DNA from: Helicobacteraceae bacterium
GTDB taxonomy: Bacteria; Campylobacterota; Campylobacteria; Campylobacterales; Sulfurimonadaceae
Length of the DNA stretch: 63,488 bases
Assembly: GCA_026988515.1 (NCBI GenBank)
Contig: JALSLA010000016.1
Location: 1 to 63,488 of the forward strand
Direction: 5' to 3'
Of the stretch, positions 1 through 8,647 are shown one piece after another. The notes under the pieces are model-generated. The model saw only the letters and a program-made list of their open reading frames with translations. It did no database searches and was not told where the DNA came from. Position 1 is the stretch's first letter. Every line of letters begins with the position of its first letter. The position numbers were made by a program, and so were the translations under genes.

Positions 1-117
1 GCTGCGTTAAAAGAGGCGGCGTTAGAAAAAATTGAACACTTCAGCAATAAATACAAAGTCAAACTTCAAAAAGTAGAAGGGAAAGACACCTATTACATTA
101 TCGGATTTAACAAGTAA
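1..117 (+). CDS. 3' end of an unidentified protein (partial)
   Basis: Frame 1 is open from the left edge and reads 38 residues to a TAA at 115-117. The tail is lysine- and glutamate-rich and probably helical, ending in YYIIGFNK. No family can be named from this fragment. The next gene starts only five bases after the stop, so the two are probably co-transcribed and may be translationally coupled. Confidence 0.6.
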   Translation, partial: AALKEAALEKIEHFSNKYKVKLQKVEGKDTYYIIGFNK

Positions 118-122
118 CCGTT

Positions 123-653
123 GTGTCTCATACCGAACCCATCACTCCTCAGGGGTACGATCTGCTCCTGCAGGAGTTTAAATTTTTAAAAAATATTGAA
201 AAACCTCGCATTAATCGTGAGAAACAGGTCGCGGCCGAGCAGGGCGATCGAAGTGAAAATGCCGAGTACCATGCTGCCAAAGAGACGTTACGGCATATTG
301 ACAAACGTCTGTTTTATCTCAACAGTATGATTGAAAAATCCCAAATTATCGACCCGTCGGAATATGACCACAGCCGTGTCAGTTTCGGTTCTACCGTAAT
401 GTTGTGTGATCTTGAGAGCGATGTTGAAGTGTGCTACACAATTTGCGGCGTACTCGAGAGCGAGAGCGACAACGGCTTAATTTCGGTGCATGCACCGCTC
501 TCACGTGCCATGTTGGGGAAACGGGTATCCGATACTTTTCGGATTCATCTGCCCATGGGAGTAAAAGAGTACGCGGTGGTACGTATTGAATATCTGCCGA
601 TTTTCTCCTTGAAAAAAGAGATTCGTACCGAAGCAGACTTTGGGTTTCGATAG
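123..653 (+). CDS. GreA/GreB-family transcription elongation factor
   Basis: This 176-residue protein should rescue backtracked RNA polymerase by stimulating cleavage of the transcript 3' end in the polymerase secondary channel. The N-terminal half has the Gre coiled-coil pattern, with the tip segment GDRSENAEYHAAKE (about residues 41-54) carrying the acidic residues that hold the catalytic metal. The second half fits the FKBP-like C-terminal domain. It is slightly longer than typical GreA (about 158 residues) because of a C-terminal tail, and the coiled coil resembles GreB. The start is GTG at 123, five bases after the preceding stop, with no clear Shine-Dalgarno sequence, which suggests coupling. 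It converges with the P-type ATPase gene, ending 18 bases from it. The GreA versus GreB assignment is open. Confidence 0.85.
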   Translation: MSHTEPITPQGYDLLLQEFKFLKNIEKPRINREKQVAAEQGDRSENAEYHAAKETLRHIDKRLFYLNSMIEKSQIIDPSEYDHSRVSFGSTVMLCDLESDVEVCYTICGVLESESDNGLISVHAPLSRAMLGKRVSDTFRIHLPMGVKEYAVVRIEYLPIFSLKKEIRTEADFGFR

Positions 654-671
654 ATGCTGTTTTCTTAGTTG

Positions 672-2609
672 TTATGAATCTTTTGTCGAAAAATTCATTG
701 TTCCGATACGAGCAGAGTTCATAATTGCCGCTACGGCGACACCGACGTCGGCGATGACCGCTTCCCACATGGTAGCCATACCGAAAGCACCGGCAATCAA
801 TACGGCAATTTTAACACCAAAAGCCAGAGCAATATTTTGCCAAATGACTGTTTTTGTCGCATCACCGATGGCAACGGCTGTGGCAATTTTTGAGGGTTGA
901 TCGGTCTGAATAACGACATCAGCGGTCTCAATGGCGGCATCACTGCCCAGACCTCCCATGGCAATGCCTACGTCACTGAATGTAATTACGGGTGCATCGT
1001 TAATACCGTCACCGACAAAAGCGACAATATGTCCTTTGGCTTGAAGCCGTTCGACTTCGGCAAACTTTGCTTCGGGAAGCAGCTCTCCTATTGCCGTGTC
1101 AATGCCCAGTGTTGTTGCAACAGAGTCGACAACGCTCTGTTTATCGCCTGAGAGCATCATAATAGTGTTAATATGCGGCAGTTGTCGTAGTGCGTCAATA
1201 GCGGCGTGTGCATCATCTTTAAGAGTGTCGGCTATTGTAATATAACCGACAAAGCGCTTGTCTAAAGCGATAAGTATCACCGTCGTGTCTGTGTCAAGAT
1301 GTGCAGTATCGTAAGTGACATGAAAGGTATCGAGCAGTTTTTTATTGCCTGCAAGCACTTCCGTGCTTTCGACAATACCGCGCATGCCGCATCCTGAGAT
1401 TTCTTCAATATCAACGGCATTAAGGGCAGAAGGAGCGTATCGGGTAATGGCCTTGGCAATCGGATGGCTTGAGTGCGATTCTAAAGCACTCAGCAGTGCG
1501 AGCATGGTATCTTGCTCGATCCCTTCGGCAAGAACTACAACCTTTTGAACGTCAAAGACTCCTTTGCTGAGGGTACCGGTTTTATCCATGACAACGGTAT
1601 CAACTCGGGTGATGCGATCGAGATAGTTGGAGCCTTTAAACAAAATACCGTGATGTGATGCGGCTCCGATACCGCCAAAATAGCCCAATGGTATGGAGAT
1701 AACCAGTGCGCAGGGGCAAGAGATGACCAAAAAGATCAAGGCTCTTTCAAACCAGTCTGAAAAGTGATAGTCCACACCCAAAAAGAAAAAGGGCAGAACG
1801 ACCAGTGCCACGGCAAGCCAGAAGACAATCGGCGTATATATTTTTGCCAAACGGCTGATCAGCAGTTCGGTTTTGGCCTTTTTCGCAACAGCTTCTTGTA
1901 CCAGTTGTAAAATTTTTGAGAGTTTGGTGTTGCTGTAAACGGACGTGACGGTAATATCGATAGGGCGTTCAAGGTTGATGGATCCGGCATAAACCGGTTC
2001 ACCCGTATATTTGGTATCGGGTTTGGATTCACCCGTTAGTGCCGCCGTGTTGAGCGTGGCAACAGGTGAGATGAGTATGCCGTCAAGTGCGACGTTCTCG
2101 CCCGCTCTTATGGAAACGGTCTCTCCGAGGGCAACCTCTTTGGGATGAACAACGGTTATGACGCCATGGCGAAGAACGCGTACCTCTTCGACCTGAATAC
2201 TCAACAGTGCCTGAATCGACTGTTTGGCCTGTGATACGGCACGTTCTTGAAACAGCTCGCCAATAATGTAAAAGAGCATGACCGCGACACCTTCGGCATA
2301 AGAGTCAATGGCAAAGGCTCCCAAGGTTGCAACGCTCATTAGAGTGAACTCATTGTAAATATTACCGCTAAAAAGCAGTTGCACCGCTTTTGTAAGTACC
2401 TCTTTGCCGACAATAATATAGAGTATGGCAAAATAGAAGAAGGCAACCGGTGCGGTAAAAAATGCTACATTAAAAAAATCCAGACCGATGCCAAGCAGTA
2501 GAAAGAAGATACCGGCAACAGGCTTGATGTAGGCTTTGGCATCAATGGTTTTGATTGGCTTGTCGGTACGTATTGCACCGCAGGCACCGTTGTTGCAACA
2601 GTCACTCAT
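672..2609 (-). CDS. Heavy-metal P1B-type ATPase (Zn/Cd/Pb type)
   Basis: A 645-residue inner-membrane metal-exporting ATPase. Visible motifs in order are TGES at 192-195 (actuator), CPC at 298-300 (membrane metal site), DKTGT at 342-346 (phosphorylated Asp), the HP dipeptide at 382-383 and GDGINDAP near 545. The last two helices carry a Lys (FGVKI) and an Asp (IADVG), the pattern of the P1B-2 group that exports Zn(II), Cd(II) and Pb(II). There is no full ferredoxin-like metal-binding domain. Instead the N-terminus has a short Cys cluster (CCNNGAC, residues 4-10). The ATG at 2609 is preceded by AAGAAG. Three CATACGG boxes upstream suggest metal-responsive control. The exact metal cannot be read from the sequence. 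Confidence 0.92.
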   Translation of the reverse strand: MSDCCNNGACGAIRTDKPIKTIDAKAYIKPVAGIFFLLLGIGLDFFNVAFFTAPVAFFYFAILYIIVGKEVLTKAVQLLFSGNIYNEFTLMSVATLGAFAIDSYAEGVAVMLFYIIGELFQERAVSQAKQSIQALLSIQVEEVRVLRHGVITVVHPKEVALGETVSIRAGENVALDGILISPVATLNTAALTGESKPDTKYTGEPVYAGSINLERPIDITVTSVYSNTKLSKILQLVQEAVAKKAKTELLISRLAKIYTPIVFWLAVALVVLPFFFLGVDYHFSDWFERALIFLVISCPCALVISIPLGYFGGIGAASHHGILFKGSNYLDRITRVDTVVMDKTGTLSKGVFDVQKVVVLAEGIEQDTMLALLSALESHSSHPIAKAITRYAPSALNAVDIEEISGCGMRGIVESTEVLAGNKKLLDTFHVTYDTAHLDTDTTVILIALDKRFVGYITIADTLKDDAHAAIDALRQLPHINTIMMLSGDKQSVVDSVATTLGIDTAIGELLPEAKFAEVERLQAKGHIVAFVGDGINDAPVITFSDVGIAMGGLGSDAAIETADVVIQTDQPSKIATAVAIGDATKTVIWQNIALAFGVKIAVLIAGAFGMATMWEAVIADVGVAVAAIMNSARIGTMNFSTKDS

Positions 2610-2624
2610 GAACTTCTTTTATAT

Positions 2625-2735
2625 CATACGGCTTGGTCATTGCAGTTTGTAATCCGTTCAAATTTTTTCGTATCATACGGTAATTTTTTGAAAAGAACAA
2701 CCGTACCGACACATACGGTCAAAAAAGAGTATAAT
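2625..2735. promoter_or_regulatory. Divergent control region with three CATACGG boxes
   Basis: The 155-base gap between the P-type ATPase (leftward) and the CopD-like gene (rightward) holds CATACGG three times in the same orientation, at 2625-2631, 2674-2680 and 2712-2718. The first two are part of a longer repeat TATCATACGG. The third lies in a 6-base inverted repeat, ACCGTA at 2700-2705 against TACGGT at 2714-2719. A TATAAT at 2730-2735 is a plausible -10 box for the rightward gene. Inference: an operator for a metal-sensing regulator encoded elsewhere. Confidence 0.45.
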
Positions 2736-2764
2736 ACAAAACATTATTTGCAAAAGGCTGATTT

Positions 2765-3208
2765 ATGGAAGCAGTGTACCCCTATGCACATACGGTGCAT
2801 CTGATATTGGCCATCATTTTTTTAGGCTATGTTTTTAGTGATTTGGCTGTTATTTCGGCACTGAAAAAGAAGTTTCGCGTGGAGACGGCTAAAGAGATAC
2901 AGCAGACGCTTGGAGAAAGAAGTGTTAAAATTTTTCCCCTTGTGCTGCTGTTTATTGTGTTGAGTGGCGGGATGATGATGTCACGATACATTAATAGCGA
3001 AGCGGGATTGCTGGAGACGAATCTGCAACAGGTGCTGGTGTTGAAAATTGTAGCGGCACTGCTTATTGTTGCAGGCGTGCTATACAATCTTTTTACCAAA
3101 CTGACCCGACGACCCAAAAATATCTTTATGCAAGAGCATTTTCATAAGCTCGTCATTGTTTTGGGTCTGTTGATTGTCGTATGTGCGAAAGTGATGTTTT
3201 TAGTATAG
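2765..3208 (+). CDS. Four-helix membrane protein, CopD-like
   Basis: This 147-residue protein has four hydrophobic segments and no recognisable soluble domain. Histidines lie in or near the first and last helices (AHTVHL near residues 7-12 and HFHKL near 125-129). This layout recalls the CopD and HemJ-type families of small haem or copper membrane proteins, but the match is by pattern only. It is divergent from the P-type ATPase and has a TATAAT box about 30 bases upstream, so a role in metal handling is a fair guess. It converges with the flavoprotein gene, leaving 19 bases between stops. Confidence 0.6.
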   Translation: MEAVYPYAHTVHLILAIIFLGYVFSDLAVISALKKKFRVETAKEIQQTLGERSVKIFPLVLLFIVLSGGMMMSRYINSEAGLLETNLQQVLVLKIVAALLIVAGVLYNLFTKLTRRPKNIFMQEHFHKLVIVLGLLIVVCAKVMFLV

Positions 3209-3227
3209 TTTACAGCACTTACGGGCG

Positions 3228-4406
3228 CTAACAGGAGCGAAGCATACCGTACCCTTTGGCTGCTTTGCGTTTGAGCGCTATTTTGTATGTTTTTTCAATT
3301 GCCTGTTTAATGAGCCATCCCGCATATCCGTGAATCACCACACCAAACGGGGTGATTACTACGGCGTTTTTCCCCCCAAGAGCAATAGCCAGTCCCCGAA
3401 GTTTGATATTTGCCCGGCGAAGCGGCCGGCGTTCTATGGAAGCCAAAATGTTTGTTGCCGCAAGGGTTCCGGAGGCTTCGGCACTTTGTGCCGTCGGCGG
3501 AAGGGGATTGCCGTCAATGTCGTACAGTACGGCAGCATCACCGACGGCAAAGATATTCTCCTGAACTCTCAAATAGGAGTCCACTTCCAGAAATCCTTTA
3601 GCATTTTTGGCAACGGAGAGATTCTCAAGAAATGCAGAAGGGGCAATACCTCCGGTCACCATGGCAAAATCAAAAGCAAGGGTCTGTGCGTTATCTAAAA
3701 CAACCTGTCGCTCTTCAACACGATCGACACGATGCTCAATAATATCGACGCCGATGGTTTTAAGTCGTGAAGTAACGCGTGCAATAACAGCCTCTTTTTG
3801 TCCTTTTAGAATATGCCGCGTAATGAGTTTTATGTGAATCGTGCCGCAACTCAGGGCATTTTCTTTGGAGTAACGATTGCAATATTCACGCATCTCTGCC
3901 GCAAGTTCCACACCGCTTAAGCCACCGCCGATTACGACAATGGTAAATGTTTTTTGTTTGATACACCCCTCAAGCCGATCAAAAAGTTCTTCTTCAAAGT
4001 ACTGTTTTGCGTGCAGTGCCGCTCTAAGGCTTTTAACTCCGAGAACATAAGAACTTTTGGCGTAGAAATTTTGCAGAAATTTTGTAACGCTTCCCGTAGC
4101 AATAATAAGGTAGTCAAAATGAAGACGCGCTTGGCTGCACACCAGCGTTTCTCCTTCAATACGCAGCGCCTCTTCACAGAGAAACGAAAAATTATTTCCA
4201 AAACTTGCAACGAGGGTAGGTAGATAGATAAACGCTTTTTCCAATGATATATTTGAAACCAGCAGATTGTAGCTTTCAGTCTGCAGGTAATGGTAGGTGT
4301 GTTGGTCAATGAGAATGATCTTGAGTGCTGCTTCGTTATAGCGGCTAAAAACCTCAAGGGCTCGAATCCCGCCGTAGCCCCCTCCAATAATCAGAACGGT
4401 TTTCAT
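3228..4406 (-). CDS. NAD(P)H dehydrogenase-like FAD flavoprotein (NDH-2 family)
   Basis: A 392-residue pyridine nucleotide-disulphide oxidoreductase of the type II NADH dehydrogenase family. The N-terminal FAD motif is IIGGGYGGIRALE, a second Rossmann motif VIGGGLSGVELAAEM binds NAD(P)H, and a late FAD motif appears as IFAVGDAA. Such enzymes pass electrons from NADH to quinone without pumping protons. The ATG at 4406 is chosen because AAGGAG lies just upstream and the FAD motif begins four residues in; an upstream in-frame start at 4511 would add a tail inside the preceding gene. It follows the efflux operon after 58 bases, a gap that contains a TTACATGTAA palindrome. Sulfide:quinone reductases are related, but I do not see their conserved cysteine pair clearly. 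Confidence 0.8.
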   Translation of the reverse strand: MKTVLIIGGGYGGIRALEVFSRYNEAALKIILIDQHTYHYLQTESYNLLVSNISLEKAFIYLPTLVASFGNNFSFLCEEALRIEGETLVCSQARLHFDYLIIATGSVTKFLQNFYAKSSYVLGVKSLRAALHAKQYFEEELFDRLEGCIKQKTFTIVVIGGGLSGVELAAEMREYCNRYSKENALSCGTIHIKLITRHILKGQKEAVIARVTSRLKTIGVDIIEHRVDRVEERQVVLDNAQTLAFDFAMVTGGIAPSAFLENLSVAKNAKGFLEVDSYLRVQENIFAVGDAAVLYDIDGNPLPPTAQSAEASGTLAATNILASIERRPLRRANIKLRGLAIALGGKNAVVITPFGVVIHGYAGWLIKQAIEKTYKIALKRKAAKGYGMLRSC

Positions 4407-4464
4407 TGCTATCTCCTTGGTATTGAGATACAACCATTGTACACCTTTTAGGATTACATGTAAA

Positions 4465-7400
4465 TTACGATTGCCGTATCTTCTCTTCGCGAACCGTCCA
4501 GATAAAAACAATGGGAATAAAGATAAGTGTCATTAAGGTACCAACAATGAGTCCGCCGATGGCAACAGCACCTAAAGGAGCGAGCCGTTCGAGTCCAATA
4601 GCAGCTCCTTGCGCTACCGGTAACATACCGACTGAAACGGCAGCGGCGGTCATTAGTACCGGACGGGTTCGAATTTTAATGGACTCGAGCATGGCGTCAC
4701 GTCTGTTTAGCCCTTTTTTGATCTGATCAATAGCAAAGTGAATGAGTAAAATGGCATTGTTGACAATAATTCCCGAGAGTAGCATAAAGCCCATCATTGC
4801 AGGCATTGAGACGTGATAGCCGATAGCGAGCATGGTCCACGATGCACCGATGACAGTCAGCGGAATGGAGAAGAGAATCATCAGTGAAATTTTTACGTTG
4901 GCAAACATGACGATTAAAGTAAAAAAGATCAATACGACGGCAATACCGATGGCGCCGATCATGCGTTCTGCCGATGCTTTGAACTGCTTGATATCGCCAA
5001 TTTGTTCCAGTGTCACTCCGTGAGGAAGTATCACCGATTCGAGATGCTTGTCAAAGTCCGCCATAATATGAGAAATGGCGGCTTTTTCACGATTACCATA
5101 CACTTCAAGGGTATATTGCAGACCTTCTCGGGTAATAAGCGTCGGCTCATGGCGTGATGAAATCGATGCTATGGTATTGAGTGGAATATTGCCTTTTGGC
5201 GTATGGATCAGCATGTTTAAGAGTGCCGTGTCGTTTTCAATTTGACGCTGCGGCAACCAGACCCGTACGGCATAGTCCATGGCATTGGTTTTGGGAAAGG
5301 TGGCAACATTGATGCCGCGTAGTGCCAACTGGAGCTGTGTGGCAATATCGAAGCGACTCAGACCGTATTTCAAGGCAAGATCTTCATCGATATTGAGCGT
5401 ATAGACCACTTTGTCATTCTCCCATGTTGTTGAGGTTGAGACAATACCTTTGGTTCGAGAGAGTGCCGCTTCAACATCGTTTCGGGCATCTTGAAGCAAG
5501 TGAATGTCCGAACTGCTGAGTTTGGCATTGACATTGGCGCGAATACTCGCAAGTGCGGTGGCACCGTAAGGGGTAACGTCAAGATGTTTGACGTGGGGAA
5601 TGTCGGCAATTTTTTCTCGTAATGCGCGAGAAATCTGCCAAATGTCTTTGTCACGATGATAGCGATCGACATAGGTGGCGACAATGGCAATATGGTCAAT
5701 TCCGCTACCGCTGCCAATACTGAGTACTCCGGCCTCAGAACCGATACTGCCCGACATGCGTAACAGTTCGCCTTGTTGTTGGATAATTGCATTGACCTGC
5801 CGCATGACGGCTTCGCTCTTCTCAATGGGAAGATTGGAGTCGGTAGTGATATGAATATTGACCCCTCCCGTATCCATTGGCGGCATAAGCTCCTGCCCAA
5901 CGGCGGGCATTACCAGTTTGACGGAGGTGACAAAGAGTGCCAAAAGTACTGTAACCGAGAGGAAACCCAGCCACTTTGATGCGGTAACGGCACGTACAAT
6001 GGCAGCAAAAAATTCTTGAATCGCATCATTGGTTTTTCCAATGACGGCATGAAACAGCGCCTCTGTTTTTAGTAGGAAAGGGTGTTCAAGTGCTAAAATA
6101 TAGAGGGAGAGCAGCGGTACGGCGACAATAGAGATAATGTATGATGCCGCCAGTGCCAACAAGAGTGTACCGACCAGCGGTGCAAAGACCGTTTCGGGGT
6201 AACCCCCGACAAAAAGCATGGGCGCAAGAGCAATCATCGTAGTAATAGTACCGCTGAGGTCGGCAAACATAATCTCTTTGGTTCCGTCAAAGACGGCATC
6301 ATGAATTTTTTTACCTAGCTCTTTGTAGTGGCGTTCAATATTTTCCATGACGACGACGGTATCGTCTAACAGCAGTCCCAGAGCCAAAATGATGGCGGTG
6401 AGTGTGACAACGTTAAAATCAATACCCACAAGCCACATTAGCGCAATGGTAGAAGCATATACAAGCGGAATGGTGACTAAAACAACCAGGATTTGACGAA
6501 AACTTGCCAAAAAGAGAAACACGACAATGGTGGACATGACAATAGCGTCGCGCAGTGATTCGAACATATTGGTCGTGCTCTGTTCAATGGTCTCTTTTTG
6601 GGTATCGCTAATGTCGAAATTGATATGGGGATAGTCGGTTTTGAACTCCTGAAGAAGGTGTTCGACCTTCTCAATGGTAGTAATAACGTCAGCAGTAACG
6701 GAGCGCTGAATAGAGAGCGCTATCGCCTCTTTGGCATTACCGAAATAGGCTGCCGAATTCTCATAGTGTCCAAAATAGATTTCGGCGACATCAGCGAGTC
6801 GTACACTATCGGTTACGGGTATGTTTTTGAGTTGATGTATCTGCGTCCGTTTGCCTTGAGACTTGAGAAGGTGACGGTGCGATGCGTTGCTGATAAATCC
6901 GATGGCGTAGTCATTATTGTTATGTTGCAGTGTCGCTACTACTTCTGCGAGAGAGAGACCGTAGCGGTCAAGTTTTTCTTTGTCAATAAGAACGTGAAGT
7001 TCTTTTTTGTAACCGCCGAAAATATCGACATTGGCAACTCCTGCAGTCTTTAAGAGTTTATGCTTGATAGTGCCGTCGGCAATATCGCGGATATCTTCGA
7101 GACTCAGCGTGCTGTTTGGTTTCGGGGACATGGCAATAACGACAACGGGAGCAGTCGCTTCGGTAATTTTAATAATCTGCGGTTCTTTAATATCGCGGGG
7201 CAGTTTGGAACGGATTTTTGAGAGTGCATTGGTAACGTCGTTAACGGCGGTATCAATATTTTTAGAGTATTCAAATTCGGCACGGATAACGGTGACTTCG
7301 TCAATGGTATTGGAGTAAGCACGTCGGATTTCATCGAGAGCGTAGAGCTCTTCTTCGACGGGTACGGCAATGTTGTTGGCCACGGTTTGTGCCGAGGCTC

Positions 7401-7572
7401 CCGGCTGAACAATAACCAGAGCAACCTCGGGATAGTTGGAGTTAGGAAAAAGGTTGCGGTGTATGTTACCGTACCCGAATATGCCCGCCATTAAAAACAG
7501 CGCCAAAAACGAAATAATAATATGGGGCTTTTTGAGGATTCTTTCCACCCAACTCGGCGAGGGATTACTCAT
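4465..7572 (-). CDS. RND efflux pump, inner-membrane permease (AcrB-like)
   Basis: This 1035-residue protein is the proton-driven pump of a tripartite exporter. It has the RND layout: one N-terminal helix, a large periplasmic loop, six helices, a second large loop and five helices. The fourth helix contains LGLLLDDTVVVMEN, with the paired aspartates used for proton relay, and the loop after it starts ERHYKE. The end shows the family segment RTRPVLMTAAA. The start overlaps the adaptor gene by 8 bases. The substrate is not predictable; the twin-Asp motif fits hydrophobic or amphiphilic drug (HAE) pumps better than metal pumps, in contrast to the second RND system in this window. Confidence 0.9.
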   Translation of the reverse strand: MSNPSPSWVERILKKPHIIISFLALFLMAGIFGYGNIHRNLFPNSNYPEVALVIVQPGASAQTVANNIAVPVEEELYALDEIRRAYSNTIDEVTVIRAEFEYSKNIDTAVNDVTNALSKIRSKLPRDIKEPQIIKITEATAPVVVIAMSPKPNSTLSLEDIRDIADGTIKHKLLKTAGVANVDIFGGYKKELHVLIDKEKLDRYGLSLAEVVATLQHNNNDYAIGFISNASHRHLLKSQGKRTQIHQLKNIPVTDSVRLADVAEIYFGHYENSAAYFGNAKEAIALSIQRSVTADVITTIEKVEHLLQEFKTDYPHINFDISDTQKETIEQSTTNMFESLRDAIVMSTIVVFLFLASFRQILVVLVTIPLVYASTIALMWLVGIDFNVVTLTAIILALGLLLDDTVVVMENIERHYKELGKKIHDAVFDGTKEIMFADLSGTITTMIALAPMLFVGGYPETVFAPLVGTLLLALAASYIISIVAVPLLSLYILALEHPFLLKTEALFHAVIGKTNDAIQEFFAAIVRAVTASKWLGFLSVTVLLALFVTSVKLVMPAVGQELMPPMDTGGVNIHITTDSNLPIEKSEAVMRQVNAIIQQQGELLRMSGSIGSEAGVLSIGSGSGIDHIAIVATYVDRYHRDKDIWQISRALREKIADIPHVKHLDVTPYGATALASIRANVNAKLSSSDIHLLQDARNDVEAALSRTKGIVSTSTTWENDKVVYTLNIDEDLALKYGLSRFDIATQLQLALRGINVATFPKTNAMDYAVRVWLPQRQIENDTALLNMLIHTPKGNIPLNTIASISSRHEPTLITREGLQYTLEVYGNREKAAISHIMADFDKHLESVILPHGVTLEQIGDIKQFKASAERMIGAIGIAVVLIFFTLIVMFANVKISLMILFSIPLTVIGASWTMLAIGYHVSMPAMMGFMLLSGIIVNNAILLIHFAIDQIKKGLNRRDAMLESIKIRTRPVLMTAAAVSVGMLPVAQGAAIGLERLAPLGAVAIGGLIVGTLMTLIFIPIVFIWTVREEKIRQS

Positions 7573-8647
7573 GCGTACTGCCTGTTACACGAATTCGATC
7601 GTATGCGGGAAGTCGGGCAAGTTTGACTTCACTGGCAGTAGCAACCGGTGTTTGCGGGCAGGGTTTGACAATGACCCGATCGCCCTGTTGTAAATTTACA
7701 TGTATTTTAAAGGGAGTAAAAACATTCTCTTTGTAGCGCATGACAAAGATGCCCTCCTTTTTATGCAAGAGTGCTGTAACGGGAAGAATGCAGCCTTTCG
7801 CTTCGTCCGTAACAACCGTAATGGTAACACTGCTTCCGACACGAAACGGTATGGGCCTGTTCAAAGAGACTTCTGCGGTAGTCAGTCCATTGGTAGCGGT
7901 GGTGTAAACGGTAGTAACCGTGCCGATCGACTCGCGGTTTAGCAGCACCCGATCTCCTTTGGCAATGACTGTTTGCGGTGTGGCGGCATAAGAGAAACGT
8001 AGTTTTTTGATACCGTTGCTCATTCGAAGAATCGGCTTAAGCGCCGCGGCAAGGTCACCTTTGTGCAACAGCAGCGTATCGACAATGCCGTCAAACGGTG
8101 CACGTATGTCGGCATAGGAGCGTTGGTGTTCAAGTTGGGCAATGCGTTGGGTCGTATTTTCAACAGCAGCACGCTTGAGTGCTACGGCGAGTTTGGATGC
8201 ATCGAGTTTCTCTTTGGCCAGACCGCCGATATTGTAGAGTTTTGTATTGCGTTCCAAGATGCTTTGTGCCTGTGCCAGATCGCTGCGTTGGGCATTTTGT
8301 GTCGCTTGCAGTGCAGTGATGCTTGAGAGCAGTTCGGCAGCGTCTATACGCACCAGAAGTTCGCCTTGTTTCACCGGTTGGGACTCGTGAACCAAGATGC
8401 TCTCAACATAACCGGTCAATTTGGTGGAAAGGGCAATGCTTTGGTCTGAAATAACATGCGCTAAAAACGGACTCTCTTGTTGTAAGCTGCCTGTAACGGG
8501 AGTAACAACGGGAACGCTCACTGTTGTACTGTGGGGTGTCGGCGTGTTGGCAATTTCATGGTTACGCTCTTCTAAAAGTCCTTTGCCTTGGATACCCAGT
8601 ACAATAATGCCTATGAGTATTATTACGGTAATAATGATTTTTTTCAC
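7565..8647 (-). CDS. RND efflux periplasmic adaptor (membrane fusion protein)
   Basis: A 360-residue membrane-fusion protein linking pump and outer-membrane channel. It has an N-terminal membrane anchor (residues 4-20), a lipoyl half (GYVESILVHESQPVKQGELL), a coiled-coil hairpin rich in Ala, Gln and Glu (about 105-170), the returning lipoyl half (IRAPFDGIVD) and C-terminal beta-barrel domains. Overlaps of 4 bases with the channel gene and 8 bases with the pump gene make one translationally coupled operon. A TTACATGTA copy lies in the coding sequence at 7696-7704, reading I-H-V-N. Confidence 0.9.
   Translation of the reverse strand: MKKIIITVIILIGIIVLGIQGKGLLEERNHEIANTPTPHSTTVSVPVVTPVTGSLQQESPFLAHVISDQSIALSTKLTGYVESILVHESQPVKQGELLVRIDAAELLSSITALQATQNAQRSDLAQAQSILERNTKLYNIGGLAKEKLDASKLAVALKRAAVENTTQRIAQLEHQRSYADIRAPFDGIVDTLLLHKGDLAAALKPILRMSNGIKKLRFSYAATPQTVIAKGDRVLLNRESIGTVTTVYTTATNGLTTAEVSLNRPIPFRVGSSVTITVVTDEAKGCILPVTALLHKKEGIFVMRYKENVFTPFKIHVNLQQGDRVIVKPCPQTPVATASEVKLARLPAYDRIRVTGSTHE

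Noticed and set aside
897-1151. Open frames of 60-125 residues running against the P-type ATPase, RND pumps and other large genes
   Set aside because: They are antisense or out-of-frame shadows of genes with clear family motifs and have no ribosome sites or recognisable products of their own.
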